Shown: positions 18,503-29,568 of the stretch, piece after piece
Position numbering within the stretch: position 1 is the stretch's first letter
How the letters are laid out: every line of letters begins with the position of its first letter
NCBI RefSeq assembly: GCF_001968815.1
Contig: NZ_MIEQ01000044.1
Location: forward strand, 124,001-188,000
Direction of reading: 5' to 3'
From: Motiliproteus sp. MSK22-1
GTDB lineage: Bacteria > Pseudomonadota > Gammaproteobacteria > Pseudomonadales > Balneatricaceae
Length of the DNA: 64,000 bases
Position numbers and translations under genes: made by a program
The notes under the pieces: generated by a model
Seen by the model: only the letters and a program-made list of their open reading frames with translations
The model's database searches: none
What the model was told of the DNA's origin: nothing

Positions 18503-18673
18503 GTACTTATATATACCACTGGGTTTTTAGAGTCAAAGCAGCTCATTAAGATTCGGGGATATGTGGACAGGTCAAACATTGAATCGGCAATCAACATCGT
18601 CGCTACGAATATGATCAACTACCGGGAAAAAGCCGAACTTCCTGCCACGGTTAATGTGAGACGGGGTTATTGA
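18503..18673 (+). pseudogene. Possible gene remnant with coding-like 3' end
   Basis: After an in-frame stop at 18500-18502, an open stretch of 56 codons runs to TGA at 18671-18673. The translation looks protein-like, for example QLIKIRGYVDRSNIESAIN followed by NYREKAELPATVNVRRGY, but there is no start codon with a ribosome-binding site. It could be the 3' remnant of a lost gene between two minus-strand signalling genes. I do not recognise the family. The rest of the 18394-18716 gap holds nothing else I can name. Confidence 0.28.
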
Positions 18674-18716
18674 AGTTCAAGATCAGGCCGGGAAAGACGC
18701 GACTCCCTGATTGATG

Positions 18717-19787
18717 TCATTCCTCATCGTCAGGGAACTGTGATCGAATGTCCAACACCTGCTGTTTATTATCCAAAAAAACCCGAGCAAGGTTAGGATC
18801 AAAATGACTGCCTAATTCATCTTCTATCAGTTTAAAAGCCTTCTCGGTAGTCCATGCTTTCTTATAGGATCGTTCAGAGGTCAAGGCATCAAAAACATCA
18901 CAGATGGCTGATATGCGCCCGGTAAGAGGAATATCTTCCCCTTTAAGTCCATTTGGGTAGCCACTGCCATCCCATTTTTCATGATGATTCAGAGCGATTT
19001 CATGGGCCATTTGCATTAACGCCGAATCGCTGCCAGACAAAATCTGAGCACCTATCTGGGCATGAGTCTTCATGATCTCCCATTCCTCTGCATCCAGCTT
19101 TCCGGGTTTTAACAATATCCGATCAGGAATACCTATTTTTCCCAGGTCATGCATAGGGCTGGCACTCAGGATCTGATCACAGAAATCACTGTCCATGCCA
19201 ATCTGCGCTGCCAGCAACTCACAGAATTTACTCATACGGATAACATGCATACCGGTTTCGTTGTCTCGGTATTCCCCCGCCAGGCCCAATTGGCGAATAA
19301 CCTGTAAACGTGTCGCCTGAAGCTCTTGTGTACGCTCATCCACCTTGCGTTCAAGCTCAAGGTTTTGCAGCTTCAACATCCGATGATAAAGGTTACCCTC
19401 CAGTAGATTGAGCACTCTTCGAACAACTTCCGCCTGATTAAACGGCTTATTGACAAAATCTTTGGCTCCGCCAGACAGCGCATTAAGACGAGTTGCTTCA
19501 TCGGTCTGGGCTGTCAGAACAATAATCGGGAGGTGATCTTCAACTATCCATGGCTGTAACAGTTTCAATACCGCAAAACCATCCATCTGTGGCATGCGAA
19601 TATCCAGCATGATCAGGTTAAAATCATGTTGCTGCTGCAAGGGAAGAACTTGCTGCGGATCAGTGGTGCTGACAACGTTATCAAACCCCTCTTCTTCCAG
19701 CATGGCGGTGAGAAGCAATACGTTGGCCGGGTTGTCATCAACAACCAGTATCCGACTTTCAGCGTGTATATTCGTAGACTCTGACAT
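18717..19787 (-). CDS. REC-HD-GYP response regulator (c-di-GMP phosphodiesterase)
   Basis: An RpfG-like two-domain protein. The receiver domain (about residues 12-130) shows VVDDN and the phospho-acceptor in LIMLDIRMP. A coiled linker leads to the HD-GYP domain with HDLGKIGIPDRIL and HHEKWDGSGYPNGLKG, both catalytic motifs intact. The expected reaction is hydrolysis of cyclic di-GMP. No DNA-binding domain is present. It lies between the GGDEF protein and a hybrid histidine kinase on the same strand, and the kinase is a natural partner for its receiver domain. The gap to the kinase is about 230 bp, so co-transcription is possible but not certain. Confidence 0.93.
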   Translation of the reverse strand: MSESTNIHAESRILVVDDNPANVLLLTAMLEEEGFDNVVSTTDPQQVLPLQQQHDFNLIMLDIRMPQMDGFAVLKLLQPWIVEDHLPIIVLTAQTDEATRLNALSGGAKDFVNKPFNQAEVVRRVLNLLEGNLYHRMLKLQNLELERKVDERTQELQATRLQVIRQLGLAGEYRDNETGMHVIRMSKFCELLAAQIGMDSDFCDQILSASPMHDLGKIGIPDRILLKPGKLDAEEWEIMKTHAQIGAQILSGSDSALMQMAHEIALNHHEKWDGSGYPNGLKGEDIPLTGRISAICDVFDALTSERSYKKAWTTEKAFKLIEDELGSHFDPNLARVFLDNKQQVLDIRSQFPDDEE

Positions 19788-20017
19788 AAATTTGATACTT
19801 TTTGATTTACGCTAATCAACAGCCCGATATGACCGACAAGAACTGTATCATCGACTTTTATTATCCCTTTGCTTATCGGGACAGGCGATTCCCGTGACCA
19901 AAGCATACCTGTATATATTAGTACAACCTATTGAAAAGTGGAGCATGCTTAAATCAATTTCCCCCTTCAACCTTCCACCCCAGCGATCCTGGTGCTCAGA
20001 CTCTGTTACAACGATCA

Positions 20018-22753
20018 CTACAGAGCTACTCTGAGATGTTTGGAGATTTCCTGGAGCAGAGCCTCAATATCAATAGGCTTGGTAATATAGGCATCGAATC
20101 CAGCCTCCATTCCCTTTTTGATATCGGCATCACTGGCATTGGCGGTCAGGGCCATAACGGGGATATTGCGGGTAACAGGATTGGCTCGCAACTGTTTTAA
20201 CGCCTCGTAACCATCCATTCCAGGCAGATTGATATCCATCAGAATAAGATCCGGCTGGTCCAGTGAGGCAATCGCCAGACCATCTTCTGCATTCAGTGCA
20301 GAAATCAAACGGACTCCTTCAACCAGCTCCAAGGACTCTTCAATCAGTTTAAGGTTTGCAGGATTATCTTCTACATAGAGAATCAGACCCGGGTTGATAA
20401 GGGCTTCAGCAAACTGCTCAAGTTCCAAAGGAATAGAAGGCACTGTAACTACTTTGTGTATCGCTTTTAATTCCACATACACCTGAGTTCCGGTGCCTTC
20501 AGTGCTCTGTATCTGAATCTTGCCACCCATACGTTCAACCAATTGCTTGGTGATCGTCAATCCAATACCTGTTCCCTCAATCTCTGATATTTCTGCTCCC
20601 AGACGATTAAACGGTACAAAGAGTTGTTTAACCTGTTCAGGGGTTAATCCGGCTCCCGAGTCAGAGACACAAATACTGACCCGGTCGGCGGTAGCGGCAC
20701 TGAGAGAGAGAGTAACAGAGCCTCCCGGGCGGTTATATTTAACCGCATTCGAGAGCAGATTCAGCAAAACCTGTTTGAATCTCGTATAGTCGGCATGAAC
20801 CAGAGGGAGTGTTGCATCCGGCTGCTGGTAGGTAATGGTAATGTCGTTGTGGTCTGCCAGGTGACTGACCGAACTAATACACTCCTGCACCACTTCTTCT
20901 GCTGATAACTCCTCCATCGAAAGGGTTAGCGTTCCTGACTCAATCTTGGCTAAATCCAGAACCTCATTGATCAGTGCCAGCAGATGTTTACCGCTGTGGC
21001 TTATTTGATTCACGTACTGCCGCTGCTTATCCGATATAGGGTCTCTTTTGCTGGCGCACATAAGTTGAGCAAAACCAAGAATCGCATTCAAAGGCGTTCT
21101 TAATTCGTGGCTCATACTGGACAAAAACTGCGACTTAGCCTCACTGGCTTTTTCCGCCTGTCGCTTAGCTTCGGCCAACTCTCTTTGTCCCCGGAATATC
21201 CGCGTAACATCCCGACCAGCACCTCGGTAACCCAGGAATTCGTTTTGTTCGTTATAAAAGGGCTTTCCGTTTATTTCGACCGATGCCTCGGCGCCATCAG
21301 GTCTGGTCAATGTATAAGTGAATCGAATGAGTTGCCGGTTCTGTTGCTGTTGACGGTGTTCACTCCAGCCTTTCACATCACGAGCAAGATCCTCCGGGGA
21401 TAGAAAATCTCCTCGCCGATGACCAATAACACGACTGGAAGGTACACCCGCAAGGTCCAGAAATTTGTCACCGACATAGACATATCTTCCATCGACATCT
21501 GTTTCCCAGAACCAATCGGATGAAGCCTCGACAATATCCCGGTATCGCGCCTCACTCTGTTTTAACTCCAGGGTGCGTTCGTCTATCCTCTTTTCCAGAT
21601 CCTCATAGGCTTTTTCCAGCTCTTTTTGAGTATCATGTAAATGAGTAATATTTCGTCCTTCAAGAATCAGAAATTCAATTTGATCCTCTCGAAACCGAAC
21701 TGGTTTCAGGGAAATATCCACGTACATCTTGGCACCACTGGCAACGGTTTGCGAGACTTCGAAGCGCACAAAGTTGCCCCGGTTAGCATCTGCAATGGCT
21801 TGTTCAAACTGCTGTACTGTCCTGGCGCTGTCACACCAGGGGCCTTCCCGGAATGGCTTCCCCAATACCGCGTTCGGCTCTGCTTGAAAGACCTCCATCA
21901 TTGCAGAATTCACTTCCAACAGTCGACCTCGGGTATCGAGAATACAGATAAACTGATAGGTTTGATTAAACACCGCCTGAAACAGAATTTCGCTTTCTTC
22001 TCTGGCCAGCTGCGCCTGACGCAATAGCTGTATTGAGGAACCGAGCCGGTTAATCAGCTGGTTTGCGCTTTCTCCCAGCAGGGATATTTCATCGTAGTAG
22101 CGACCGGAATCCAAGAAGATTGGGTCTTTTGAGGGGGCTTCCGGGTCTACACCGGCAAGGTCTTCAGCAATTTTTTTGACTTTTGAGGTCACCGTTTTAT
22201 GACTGACATAAAGCAATACAATCCCGACCAGGATACAGTTGGTCATAACCGCCAGCAAAATGAGGCCTGCTCTGGAAATAAAGCTGTTATAGGTTGATTC
22301 GGTATTGCTCCAAATCACCAGTTCACCTACATTCACATCACCTTTTTCCCGATGTTGAAGAAGTTTAAATGCAATCTTCTGGGAATAGCCAAATAGCCAG
22401 CGAGAAGCAGCAGAGTAGGACGAAATTGGCACTTCTTCTCCAAAAACAGCCAACTCGCCTCCAAAATCATCAGTCAAACGAGCCTTACTGAGAACATTAT
22501 TTCGAACCAGGCCTTTGACTATAGAGCGAGCTTTAATCTCATCCAGAGTAAAAACCGCATCTATCGCAGCCAACTCGGTAGTCGCGATAACATGGTCAAT
22601 GCTCGCCTGATAGGCTTTAAGACTTCTACGGTAGTCAGCATAAAGGACGATTAAACTGAATAAAAAGCCATAGGCCAACGACAACCCAGCAGTTCGCGTC
22701 GCCTGACGGTAAGAGAGAGAATGCCGGTACTTTAATGTTGACTTTATGGTCAT
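20018..22753 (-). CDS. Hybrid sensor histidine kinase with PAS domains and C-terminal receiver
   Basis: A 911-aa membrane sensor kinase. It has an N-terminal transmembrane segment, a periplasmic sensor region, a second segment near residues 145-175 and a HAMP-like linker. Two PAS domains (about 260-380 and 400-530) follow. The HisKA box is SSMSHELRTPLNAILGF, the HATPase domain shows NAVKYN and GTGIGLTI, and a receiver domain ends the protein with LILMDINLPGMDG. The last steps probably involve phosphotransfer to a partner outside the chain, since no Hpt domain is visible. An FNR-like site lies about 110 bp upstream of the start. Signal and target are unknown. Confidence 0.92.
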   Translation of the reverse strand: MTIKSTLKYRHSLSYRQATRTAGLSLAYGFLFSLIVLYADYRRSLKAYQASIDHVIATTELAAIDAVFTLDEIKARSIVKGLVRNNVLSKARLTDDFGGELAVFGEEVPISSYSAASRWLFGYSQKIAFKLLQHREKGDVNVGELVIWSNTESTYNSFISRAGLILLAVMTNCILVGIVLLYVSHKTVTSKVKKIAEDLAGVDPEAPSKDPIFLDSGRYYDEISLLGESANQLINRLGSSIQLLRQAQLAREESEILFQAVFNQTYQFICILDTRGRLLEVNSAMMEVFQAEPNAVLGKPFREGPWCDSARTVQQFEQAIADANRGNFVRFEVSQTVASGAKMYVDISLKPVRFREDQIEFLILEGRNITHLHDTQKELEKAYEDLEKRIDERTLELKQSEARYRDIVEASSDWFWETDVDGRYVYVGDKFLDLAGVPSSRVIGHRRGDFLSPEDLARDVKGWSEHRQQQQNRQLIRFTYTLTRPDGAEASVEINGKPFYNEQNEFLGYRGAGRDVTRIFRGQRELAEAKRQAEKASEAKSQFLSSMSHELRTPLNAILGFAQLMCASKRDPISDKQRQYVNQISHSGKHLLALINEVLDLAKIESGTLTLSMEELSAEEVVQECISSVSHLADHNDITITYQQPDATLPLVHADYTRFKQVLLNLLSNAVKYNRPGGSVTLSLSAATADRVSICVSDSGAGLTPEQVKQLFVPFNRLGAEISEIEGTGIGLTITKQLVERMGGKIQIQSTEGTGTQVYVELKAIHKVVTVPSIPLELEQFAEALINPGLILYVEDNPANLKLIEESLELVEGVRLISALNAEDGLAIASLDQPDLILMDINLPGMDGYEALKQLRANPVTRNIPVMALTANASDADIKKGMEAGFDAYITKPIDIEALLQEISKHLRVAL

Positions 22754-22862
22754 TGATTAGCTGTTCTTGTTGAATATCAGTTTTGGGGCTTAGTGCGAAG
22801 GCTGACTGCAGTAGTTAACTCGGCTTCCGTGCGGATTTCTTTACCACAACCCAGTGCATTTA

Positions 22863-22876
22863 TTGATATTGATCAG
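22863..22876 (-). promoter_or_regulatory. FNR/Anr-like box upstream of the hybrid kinase gene
   Basis: TTGATATTGATCAG matches the FNR/Anr consensus TTGAT-N4-ATCAA at 9 of 10 fixed positions. It is about 110 bp upstream of the kinase start. In a genome with nos genes an oxygen-responsive regulator is expected, but a single site like this can occur by chance. Confidence 0.4.
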
Positions 22877-22984
22877 CTGCTGATACAAAAAGAATATAGG
22901 GACCCAGAGTTTATACAGTAACCATAGCTGATTTCTTCCTCCAAACCACATTACCACCAGAAAAGACTCTACCTGGATATAATA

Positions 22985-23010
22985 AAAAAGGGCGCAAATG
23001 CGCCCTTTTT
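22985..23010 (-). terminator. Rho-independent terminator after gcvP
   Basis: A perfect stem AAAAAGGGCGCA (22985-22996) with TGCGCCCTTTTT (22999-23010) ends in a U-run on the minus strand, 19 bp after the gcvP stop. Because the arms are A/T-tailed on both sides it could work in both directions. Confidence 0.88.
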
Positions 23011-23028
23011 AAACGTCACAATTATTGA

Positions 23029-25929
23029 TTATCGATAACTGTCAATCCCAGGACAAGAACAGATAAAGTTACGATCACCATACACGTTGTCAATGCGGTT
23101 AGCTGTTGGCCAATACTTGCTGTCTTTCAGCGAAGCAACAGGAAACACCGCCTGTTCACGACTGTAAGGACGGTCCCACTGAGCACTAACCAGATCGTTT
23201 TGAGTGTGCGGCGCATTCTTCAACAGGTTGTTGTCAGCGTCCACCAGCCCGTTTTCGACCTGCTCTATTTCATGTCTGATGGATATCATCGCCTCGATAA
23301 ATCGATCAAGCTCCATTTTCGATTCAGATTCTGTCGGTTCGATCATCAACGTCCCTGGCACCGGGAAAGACATGGTCGGGGCATGGAAGCCATAATCCAT
23401 CAAACGCTTGGCGATATCTTCTTCACTGATACCGCTGGACTCCTTAAGTGGGCGAATATCAACAATACATTCATGAGCCACTCTGTTATTGCGTCCCCGA
23501 TAAAGGATAGGGTAATGCTCAGATAGTTTTTCAGTCAGATAATTGGCATTCAGTATTGCCACTTGAGTGGATTTCTTCAGCCCCTCGGCTCCCAACATCG
23601 CGCAATAAGCCCAGGATATCGGAAGGATCGAGCCGGAACCAAAGGGCGTGGCAGATACTGCACCCATCTCTTCTCGCGGTCCCTCAATTGGGCTGACCTT
23701 ATGATTCGGCAAGAATGGCGCCAAGTGGCTTTTAACACCAATCGGTCCCATACCTGGCCCACCACCACCATGAGGGATGGCAAAGGTCTTATGAAGATTG
23801 AGATGAGAAACATCGGAACCAATATCTCCAGGCTTGGAAAGTCCGACCTGAGCGTTCATGTTGGCCCCATCCATGTACACCTGACCGCCATTATCATGGA
23901 TGATCTGACATATGTCCTTGATGCTTTCTTCAAAGACGCCGTGTGTAGACGGATAAGTGATCATAATGCAGGAAAGGCTATCCCGGTGCAGCTCAGCTTT
24001 TGCCTTAAGATCATCAACATTTACATTCCCCTGCTCATCACATTCAACAACAATAACCTTCAGAGCGGCCATCGCTGCGGAAGCAGGATTAGTACCGTGA
24101 GCAGAGCTTGGAATCAGACAAATATCCCGATGCCCCTGGCCCAGACTCTGCTGATATTTGCGAATCGCCAGTAAGCCGGCATATTCTCCCTGAGCGCCGG
24201 AATTCGGTTGCATGGATACATTGTCGTATCCGGTAATCTCAACCAGCATCGCTTCAAACTCTTTCAGCAACTGCATATAACCCTGAACCTGATCACGGGG
24301 GGCAAACGGGTGGAGATTGGCAAACTCAGGCCAGGTAACAGGGATCATCTCGGCGGTCGCATTCAATTTCATGGTGCAGGAACCGAGCGGTATCATGCCA
24401 TGAGTCAGGCTGAAGTCCTTGTTCTCCAAACGCTTCAGATAGCGCAACATTTCAGTTTCAGAGTGATAACTGTTAAATACCGGATGCGTCAAAAACTCAG
24501 AAGTGCGACGTAATTCAGCAGGCAAACCACAACGGGTACCCGCAGCCAGGGATGCATCGATTGTCTCAAAGTTAATATCGACATCACTGTTGCCAAGAAT
24601 AACAGCACATAGCTGCCGCAAGTCAGCCAATTCAGTGGTTTCATCAAAACTAATGGCCAGCTTATCCTGATCCAGGGCACGCAAGTTCAAGCCAGCAGTA
24701 TAACCACGCTGCAATATCTCCTGCTGTTGATCACCAACCACCAGCGTCAATGTATCGAACCAGGAGTCATTCAGCAGTGTTATCCCCTGCTCTTTCAGAG
24801 CCAGCGCGAGAATGGAGGTCAAACGCTGAACTCGCTCGGCAATACGCTTAAGCCCATCAGGACCATGATAAACAGCATAGAACCCAGCCATATTGGCTAA
24901 CAAAGCCTGGGCGGTACAAATATTGGAATTAGCTTTCTCACGACGTATATGCTGCTCACGAGTCTGCATTGCCATACGAAGAGCAGGGTTCCCCCTGGAG
25001 TCAACAGAAACACCGATGATTCGGCCCGGTGCAGAGCGTTTAAACTTATCACGAGTGGCAAAGAATGCAGCATGAGGGCCACCAAAACCCATAGGTACAC
25101 CAAAACGCTGCGCCGAGCCGAACACCACATCCGCATCCAGCTCACCCGGTGCTTTCAACATTATCAGGCTGAGCAGGTCCGTTGCTACCGCGGCTAACGC
25201 TTTCTGTTCATGAGCTTTTTTGATTAACCCTTCAATATCACTGATACGACCGCTGGTACCCGGGTACTGAAGCAATACCCCGAAGGCATCTTCGGTGTCC
25301 AGTAGCTCGTCAATATTACCGACCAACACCTCAAAGCCAAAGTATTCAGCACGGGTTTTAATCACATCCAGGCTCTGAGGATGAGTCTCATCAGAAACCA
25401 GGAACAGATTGCTTTTCTTACGATTGGCACGTTTACACAGCGCCATCGCCTCAGCGGCAGCCGTTGCTTCATCCAGCAGGGAAGCGTTGGCCAGATCCAT
25501 CCCGGTCAAATCCATCACCATCTGCTGAAAGTTCAGCAAAGCCTCCAAACGGCCCTGGGCGATTTCAGGCTGGTAAGGGGTATAAGCGGTATACCAGCCA
25601 GGATTTTCCATCACGTTACGCAAAATAACTGCGGGGGTCAGCGTATTGTAATAGCCTTGACCGATGTATGACTTATTAACCTGATTTCTGGCTGCCATTT
25701 TACCAAGGTATTCCAGGACTTCACGCTCCGAGCGTGGTGCAGCCAGCGCCAGTTCTCCCGGCAAACGTATAGCTTCAGGAACAGTCTGGCCGATCAACTC
25801 ATCAACGGACTCAACACCCAGGGTCGCCAGCATGGATTGTACCTGGGCTTCATTCGGGCCCAGATGACGTCCGACAAACTCCTCGGTGAACTCAAGCGCC
25901 TTCAGGCGTGGAGATACGGTAGCGGTCAT
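23029..25929 (-). CDS. gcvP: Glycine dehydrogenase (decarboxylating), P protein
   Basis: This is the PLP enzyme of the glycine cleavage system; it decarboxylates glycine and passes the aminomethyl group to lipoyl-GcvH. The 966-aa length is that of the fused single-chain form. N-terminal half: [17 protein letters not shown] and IGQGYYNT. C-terminal half: the PLP-binding lysine lies in [18 protein letters not shown] (about residue 710), with [16 protein letters not shown] upstream. It is the last gene of the sdaA-glyA-gcvH-gcvP series on this strand, but a clear terminator lies between gcvH and gcvP, so it may also have its own promoter. Confidence 0.98.
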   Translation of the reverse strand: MTATVSPRLKALEFTEEFVGRHLGPNEAQVQSMLATLGVESVDELIGQTVPEAIRLPGELALAAPRSEREVLEYLGKMAARNQVNKSYIGQGYYNTLTPAVILRNVMENPGWYTAYTPYQPEIAQGRLEALLNFQQMVMDLTGMDLANASLLDEATAAAEAMALCKRANRKKSNLFLVSDETHPQSLDVIKTRAEYFGFEVLVGNIDELLDTEDAFGVLLQYPGTSGRISDIEGLIKKAHEQKALAAVATDLLSLIMLKAPGELDADVVFGSAQRFGVPMGFGGPHAAFFATRDKFKRSAPGRIIGVSVDSRGNPALRMAMQTREQHIRREKANSNICTAQALLANMAGFYAVYHGPDGLKRIAERVQRLTSILALALKEQGITLLNDSWFDTLTLVVGDQQQEILQRGYTAGLNLRALDQDKLAISFDETTELADLRQLCAVILGNSDVDINFETIDASLAAGTRCGLPAELRRTSEFLTHPVFNSYHSETEMLRYLKRLENKDFSLTHGMIPLGSCTMKLNATAEMIPVTWPEFANLHPFAPRDQVQGYMQLLKEFEAMLVEITGYDNVSMQPNSGAQGEYAGLLAIRKYQQSLGQGHRDICLIPSSAHGTNPASAAMAALKVIVVECDEQGNVNVDDLKAKAELHRDSLSCIMITYPSTHGVFEESIKDICQIIHDNGGQVYMDGANMNAQVGLSKPGDIGSDVSHLNLHKTFAIPHGGGGPGMGPIGVKSHLAPFLPNHKVSPIEGPREEMGAVSATPFGSGSILPISWAYCAMLGAEGLKKSTQVAILNANYLTEKLSEHYPILYRGRNNRVAHECIVDIRPLKESSGISEEDIAKRLMDYGFHAPTMSFPVPGTLMIEPTESESKMELDRFIEAMISIRHEIEQVENGLVDADNNLLKNAPHTQNDLVSAQWDRPYSREQAVFPVASLKDSKYWPTANRIDNVYGDRNFICSCPGIDSYR

Positions 25930-25998
25930 AGTGATACCTATAACAATGGCGGCCTAAACACTGAAATCAGAGGCCAGCAACACAATAAAATCGGAAAA

Positions 25999-26035
25999 AA
26001 CGGCTCAATAACCAAAAATTGATTAAAGAGCCGTT
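25999..26035 (-). terminator. Terminator between gcvH and gcvP
   Basis: On the minus strand AACGGCTC (26035-26028) pairs with GAGCCGTT (26006-25999), and the latter runs into TTTT. It lies 30-66 bp after the gcvH stop and should reduce read-through into gcvP. Confidence 0.72.
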
Positions 26036-26064
26036 GCCGAGTTGACTCTTAAATGCCGAAGTAT

Positions 26065-26457
26065 CTATTCACTCTCGGCAACAACAGCTTGGTAGCCAGA
26101 AGCATCCAGCAGTGCACCGATCTCTGCGGCGTCATCAATGCGTAGCTTGGCAATCCAGCCGTTTTCGTACGGATCTTCGTTAATCGTTTCGGGAGCGTCT
26201 TCCAGCGCATCATTTACCGCAATAACTTCTCCGCCAACCGGGCTGTATACATCCGAAGCAGCCTTAACCGATTCAACCAGAGAGATATCATCCCCAGCAC
26301 TCAGCGTACGACCAACTTCCGGCAGTTCAACGAATACCACGTCGCCCAATAATTCCTGTGCATGATCTGAGATACCAAAGGTGACTGTCCCGTCCCCATT
26401 GTCCAACACCCATTCATGACTTTTGGCGAAACGCAGATTAGTTGGGATATTGCTCAT
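26065..26457 (-). CDS. gcvH: Glycine cleavage system H protein
   Basis: GcvH carries the lipoyl arm that shuttles the aminomethyl group between GcvP, GcvT and lipoamide dehydrogenase. From ATG 26457 the protein is 130 aa, with the lipoylated Lys65 in [14 protein letters not shown]. An in-frame start 21 bp upstream (26478) is possible, but 26457 has AGGAATAAG at suitable distance and gives the normal N-terminus [16 protein letters not shown]. It lies between glyA and gcvP. lipA, needed for its lipoylation, is encoded at 38807 in the same region. Confidence 0.96.
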   Translation of the reverse strand: MSNIPTNLRFAKSHEWVLDNGDGTVTFGISDHAQELLGDVVFVELPEVGRTLSAGDDISLVESVKAASDVYSPVGGEVIAVNDALEDAPETINEDPYENGWIAKLRIDDAAEIGALLDASGYQAVVAESE

Positions 26458-26507
26458 AGTCTTATTCCTGAATTCCAATATTCTTAATTTTCAAACATCT
26501 ATTTAAT

Positions 26508-26544
26508 GTTGTTAAACAATGCCAATCCGGCACTGCTTAACAAC
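26508..26544 (-). promoter_or_regulatory. Hairpin in the glyA-gcvH gap
   Basis: GTTGTTAA (26508-26515) pairs with TTAACAAC (26537-26544), with TGCC/GGCA pairing inside. It lies 50-90 bp before the gcvH start on the minus strand. TTCCAATA at 26473-26480 matches half of the operator found near sdaA. Either element could modulate gcvH; the conserved core of a glycine riboswitch was not recognised. Confidence 0.35.
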
Positions 26545-26619
26545 TGAATCAAAAATCTTCAACAACCGGGCTTGATCGCCTCATCAACAGCATTTATCGA
26601 TCAGCCACTGACATTGCCG

Positions 26620-27918
26620 TTATCGGTACAGCGGGAAACGTTTGCAAAGCGCTTCGATCTGCTCAAGGACCTGCTGCTCAACCTGACTGTTGTCTTCAGG
26701 GTTCGCTGCCAAGCCGTCTAAAACATCATTGATCAGATGACCAATCTGACGGAATTCTTCAACCCCGAACCCCCGACTCGTACCTGCTGGCGTCCCCAGT
26801 CGAATTCCGGAGGTCACCATCGGTTTTTCGGGATCAAATGGGATACCGTTTTTATTACAGGTAATTCCGGCACGCTCCAGGCTATGTTCAACCGCGTTCC
26901 CCTTCAGCCCCTTAGGTCGCAAATCCACCAGCATAAGGTGGGTGTCGGTACCGCCTGTGACAATATCGCAGCCACGTTCGACCATAACCTCCGCCAATGC
27001 GTGAGCGTTATCCAGAACCTGCTGAATATAATCTTTAAAATTCGGCTGCAAGGCTTCACCAAAGGCAACGGCCTTAGCCGCAATAACATGCATCAACGGC
27101 CCACCTTGAAGTCCCGGAAACACAGCAGAATTAATCTTCTTGCCTATTTCCAGGCTATTGCTGAGGATCATGCCACCCCGGGGGCCACGCAAGGTTTTGT
27201 GAGTAGTGGTCGTCACCACATCAGCATATGGCAATGGGCTCGGATGAAGACCTGTAGCAATCAGCCCGGCAATATGAGCCATATCAACCATCAGGTAGGC
27301 CCCCACTTTGTCGGCTATTTCACGAAAGCGGGCGAAGTTGAGTTCACGAGGAATAGCTGAGCCACCCGCTATGATCATTTTCGGCTGATGCTCAACCGCC
27401 AATGCCTCAACCGCATCATAATCGATACGGCAATCCTTCTCGCTTACCCCATATTGGACAGCATTAAACCACTTACCGGAAAGAGCCGGTCTGGCACCAT
27501 GAGTCAGATGTCCTCCGGCATCCAGTGACATGCCTAGAACAGTATCACCGGGCTGTAGCAGCGCCAGCATCACCGCGCCGTTGGCCTGTGCTCCAGAGTG
27601 GGGCTGGACGTTAACAAACTCACAATTAAATAATTGCTTAGCGCGATCAATTGCCAGTTGTTCAGCTTCATCAACAAACTCGCATCCACCGTAATAGCGG
27701 CGGCTTGGATAGCCTTCAGCATATTTATTGGTCAGCACAGTACCCTGGGCTTCCATTACCGCTTTGGAAACGATATTTTCAGAAGCTATCAGTTCAATCT
27801 GAGATTCCTGACGGTCAAACTCTCGCTCCACCGCTGATTTAATCGCAGGGTCGATATCTGCCAGATTGGCTGTAAAGAAGTTTTCACGCTGCTGATCGTT
27901 TGCGTAAAGGTCTGTCAT
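26620..27918 (-). CDS. glyA: Serine hydroxymethyltransferase
   Basis: GlyA interconverts serine and glycine with tetrahydrofolate, a cytoplasmic PLP reaction. The PLP lysine is in [14 protein letters not shown]; other signatures are [10 protein letters not shown] and [16 protein letters not shown]. At 432 aa it is slightly longer than the usual 417, because of a short N-terminal stretch and a tail ending FPLYR. Placed between sdaA and gcvH, it links glycine cleavage with serine deamination, so the cluster can convert glycine through serine to pyruvate. It may be a second, catabolic copy in the genome; this could not be checked. Confidence 0.97.
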   Translation of the reverse strand: MTDLYANDQQRENFFTANLADIDPAIKSAVEREFDRQESQIELIASENIVSKAVMEAQGTVLTNKYAEGYPSRRYYGGCEFVDEAEQLAIDRAKQLFNCEFVNVQPHSGAQANGAVMLALLQPGDTVLGMSLDAGGHLTHGARPALSGKWFNAVQYGVSEKDCRIDYDAVEALAVEHQPKMIIAGGSAIPRELNFARFREIADKVGAYLMVDMAHIAGLIATGLHPSPLPYADVVTTTTHKTLRGPRGGMILSNSLEIGKKINSAVFPGLQGGPLMHVIAAKAVAFGEALQPNFKDYIQQVLDNAHALAEVMVERGCDIVTGGTDTHLMLVDLRPKGLKGNAVEHSLERAGITCNKNGIPFDPEKPMVTSGIRLGTPAGTSRGFGVEEFRQIGHLINDVLDGLAANPEDNSQVEQQVLEQIEALCKRFPLYR

Positions 27919-28021
27919 GATGTTCTACCCTCTAATCATATTGCCGGGCTTACTGATAATCGAACAGAAGGACTAAACTCTGCTCGTTGCTTGTATATCT
28001 TGGTTGCTACTGACTGAGTGC

Positions 28022-29401
28022 CTAACAGGCGACAACGTTAACCGCCAATCCTCCCTGGGACGTTTCCTTGTATTTTTCCTGCATATCAATTCCAGTCTGG
28101 CGCATGGTTTCAATGACACTATCCAAAGGAACCCGATGACTGCCGTCACCCCGGAGGGCTAACCGTGCAGCATTAATGGCCTTAACAGCTCCCATGGTGT
28201 TGCGCTCGATGCAAGGCACCTGCACTAACCCGTCGATAGGGTCACAGGTCAATCCAAGATTGTGCTCCATACCAATCTCTGCAGCATTTTCAATTTGTTC
28301 ATTACTGCCTCCCAACACCGCTGTCAGTCCGGCGGCCGCCATAGAACAAGCAACACCCACTTCTCCCTGGCAACCGACTTCAGCAGCAGAAATTGATGCA
28401 TTTTTCTTGTACAGCATCCCAATCGCTGCGGAAGTACAGACAAAATCACGAATACCTTCAGGGCCAGCCCCCGGCACAAATCGATGGTAATAAGCCAACA
28501 CCGCTGGGATGACTCCAGCAGCTCCGTTTGTTGGTGCCGTCACGACACGTCCACCGGCGGCGTTTTCTTCATTAACCGCCATCGCATACAGATTAATCCA
28601 GTCCATCACCGTCAACTGGTCCCGCAACGCAGCTTCAGGGCTATCGACCAGCTCTTTTTTCAACGAATGAGCACGTCGCTTGACACCAAGACCACCGGGC
28701 AATTCACCGGTTTCGCGGCAACCTCGTTCAATACAGGCTTCCATTACTTGCCAGATGTCCTGAATACCCGCCTCAATATCGATATCGGGATTAATGGCAC
28801 GCTCGTTGGCAATAACGACTTCGGCGATACTTATTCCGGCCTCTCGACCACGTTCTAATAATTCTCTACCGGTTTCAAAGGGATAGGGGATTTCTACAGA
28901 AGCAGTACTGGTAACGGAGCTCTGAATTTCATCTTCACAGAGCACAAAACCACCACCGACTGAAAAATAGGTACGACTGTAAAAAAGAACACCCGCTTCA
29001 TCAAAAACGTCAAAGCGCATACCGTTGGGATGCTGTGGCAAGGACTCACCGAATAAAAACAGCAGATCGGACTTTTCATCAAAACGAATGGCATGAGTAC
29101 CATTAAGGTTTAACGACTTGCTTTGACGAACAGTATTGATAAAAACCGGAATCTGATCGGGATCAACGCTATCGGGACTGTGACCAAGAAGCCCGACCAG
29201 GGTTGCTATATCAGTCGCATGACCCTTTCCAGTCATAGCTAAAGAGCCATAAAGAGAAACCCGAAGTCTGCTTACCCGATTAATGAGTTGCTTGGATTCA
29301 AGCAAATTAAGAAAACGATTAGAGGCACACATCGGCCCGACAGTGTGAGAACTGGAAGGACCAACTCCAATCTTAAACAGGTCAAACAGACTTAGTGACA
29401 T
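28022..29401 (-). CDS. sdaA: L-serine dehydratase (4Fe-4S, single chain)
   Basis: This enzyme deaminates L-serine to pyruvate and ammonia. It is the single-chain type: beta-like domain first ([24 protein letters not shown]), then the alpha domain with [16 protein letters not shown] and [19 protein letters not shown], where conserved cysteines bind the catalytic 4Fe-4S cluster. Length of 459 aa is normal. CGGAGAG precedes ATG. It is the first gene of the minus-strand glycine/serine series and is divergent from the XRE-cupin regulator; a shared palindrome lies between them. Confidence 0.97.
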   Translation of the reverse strand: MSLSLFDLFKIGVGPSSSHTVGPMCASNRFLNLLESKQLINRVSRLRVSLYGSLAMTGKGHATDIATLVGLLGHSPDSVDPDQIPVFINTVRQSKSLNLNGTHAIRFDEKSDLLFLFGESLPQHPNGMRFDVFDEAGVLFYSRTYFSVGGGFVLCEDEIQSSVTSTASVEIPYPFETGRELLERGREAGISIAEVVIANERAINPDIDIEAGIQDIWQVMEACIERGCRETGELPGGLGVKRRAHSLKKELVDSPEAALRDQLTVMDWINLYAMAVNEENAAGGRVVTAPTNGAAGVIPAVLAYYHRFVPGAGPEGIRDFVCTSAAIGMLYKKNASISAAEVGCQGEVGVACSMAAAGLTAVLGGSNEQIENAAEIGMEHNLGLTCDPIDGLVQVPCIERNTMGAVKAINAARLALRGDGSHRVPLDSVIETMRQTGIDMQEKYKETSQGGLAVNVVAC

Positions 29402-29554
29402 CCGAACTCTCCGTTACTGGAGGCGCTGCCCGCCTCTCTTTCGTTATTCTTTGTCAATTTCTCCAGTCACTGCGGCAAAAAACTGCTCAGAAATCGAACA
29501 ATTGCAGTACTGAAACAAGAGATTATCACCCACAGGAAACACAATCAACAAAAA

Positions 29555-29568
29555 TTTCCTATTGGAAA
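29555..29568. promoter_or_regulatory. Palindromic operator (site A) between sdaA and the XRE-cupin gene
   Basis: TTTCCTATTGGAAA (reverse complement TTTCCAATAGGAAA) is a palindrome 154 bp from the sdaA start and 120 bp from the regulator start. Two sites differing by one base each lie upstream of the AGCS symporter at 35843. This recurrence makes it a good candidate binding site for the XRE-cupin regulator; binding is inferred. Confidence 0.6.

Noticed and set aside
23563-24174. A 203-codon plus-strand frame inside gcvP
   Set aside because: Antisense to highly conserved gcvP sequence and without a start signal or family pattern.
29402-29560. Glycine riboswitch upstream of sdaA (also examined before gcvP, gcvH, glyA, gcvT and both symporters)
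   Set aside because: The conserved glycine aptamer core sequences could not be found in any of these leaders.
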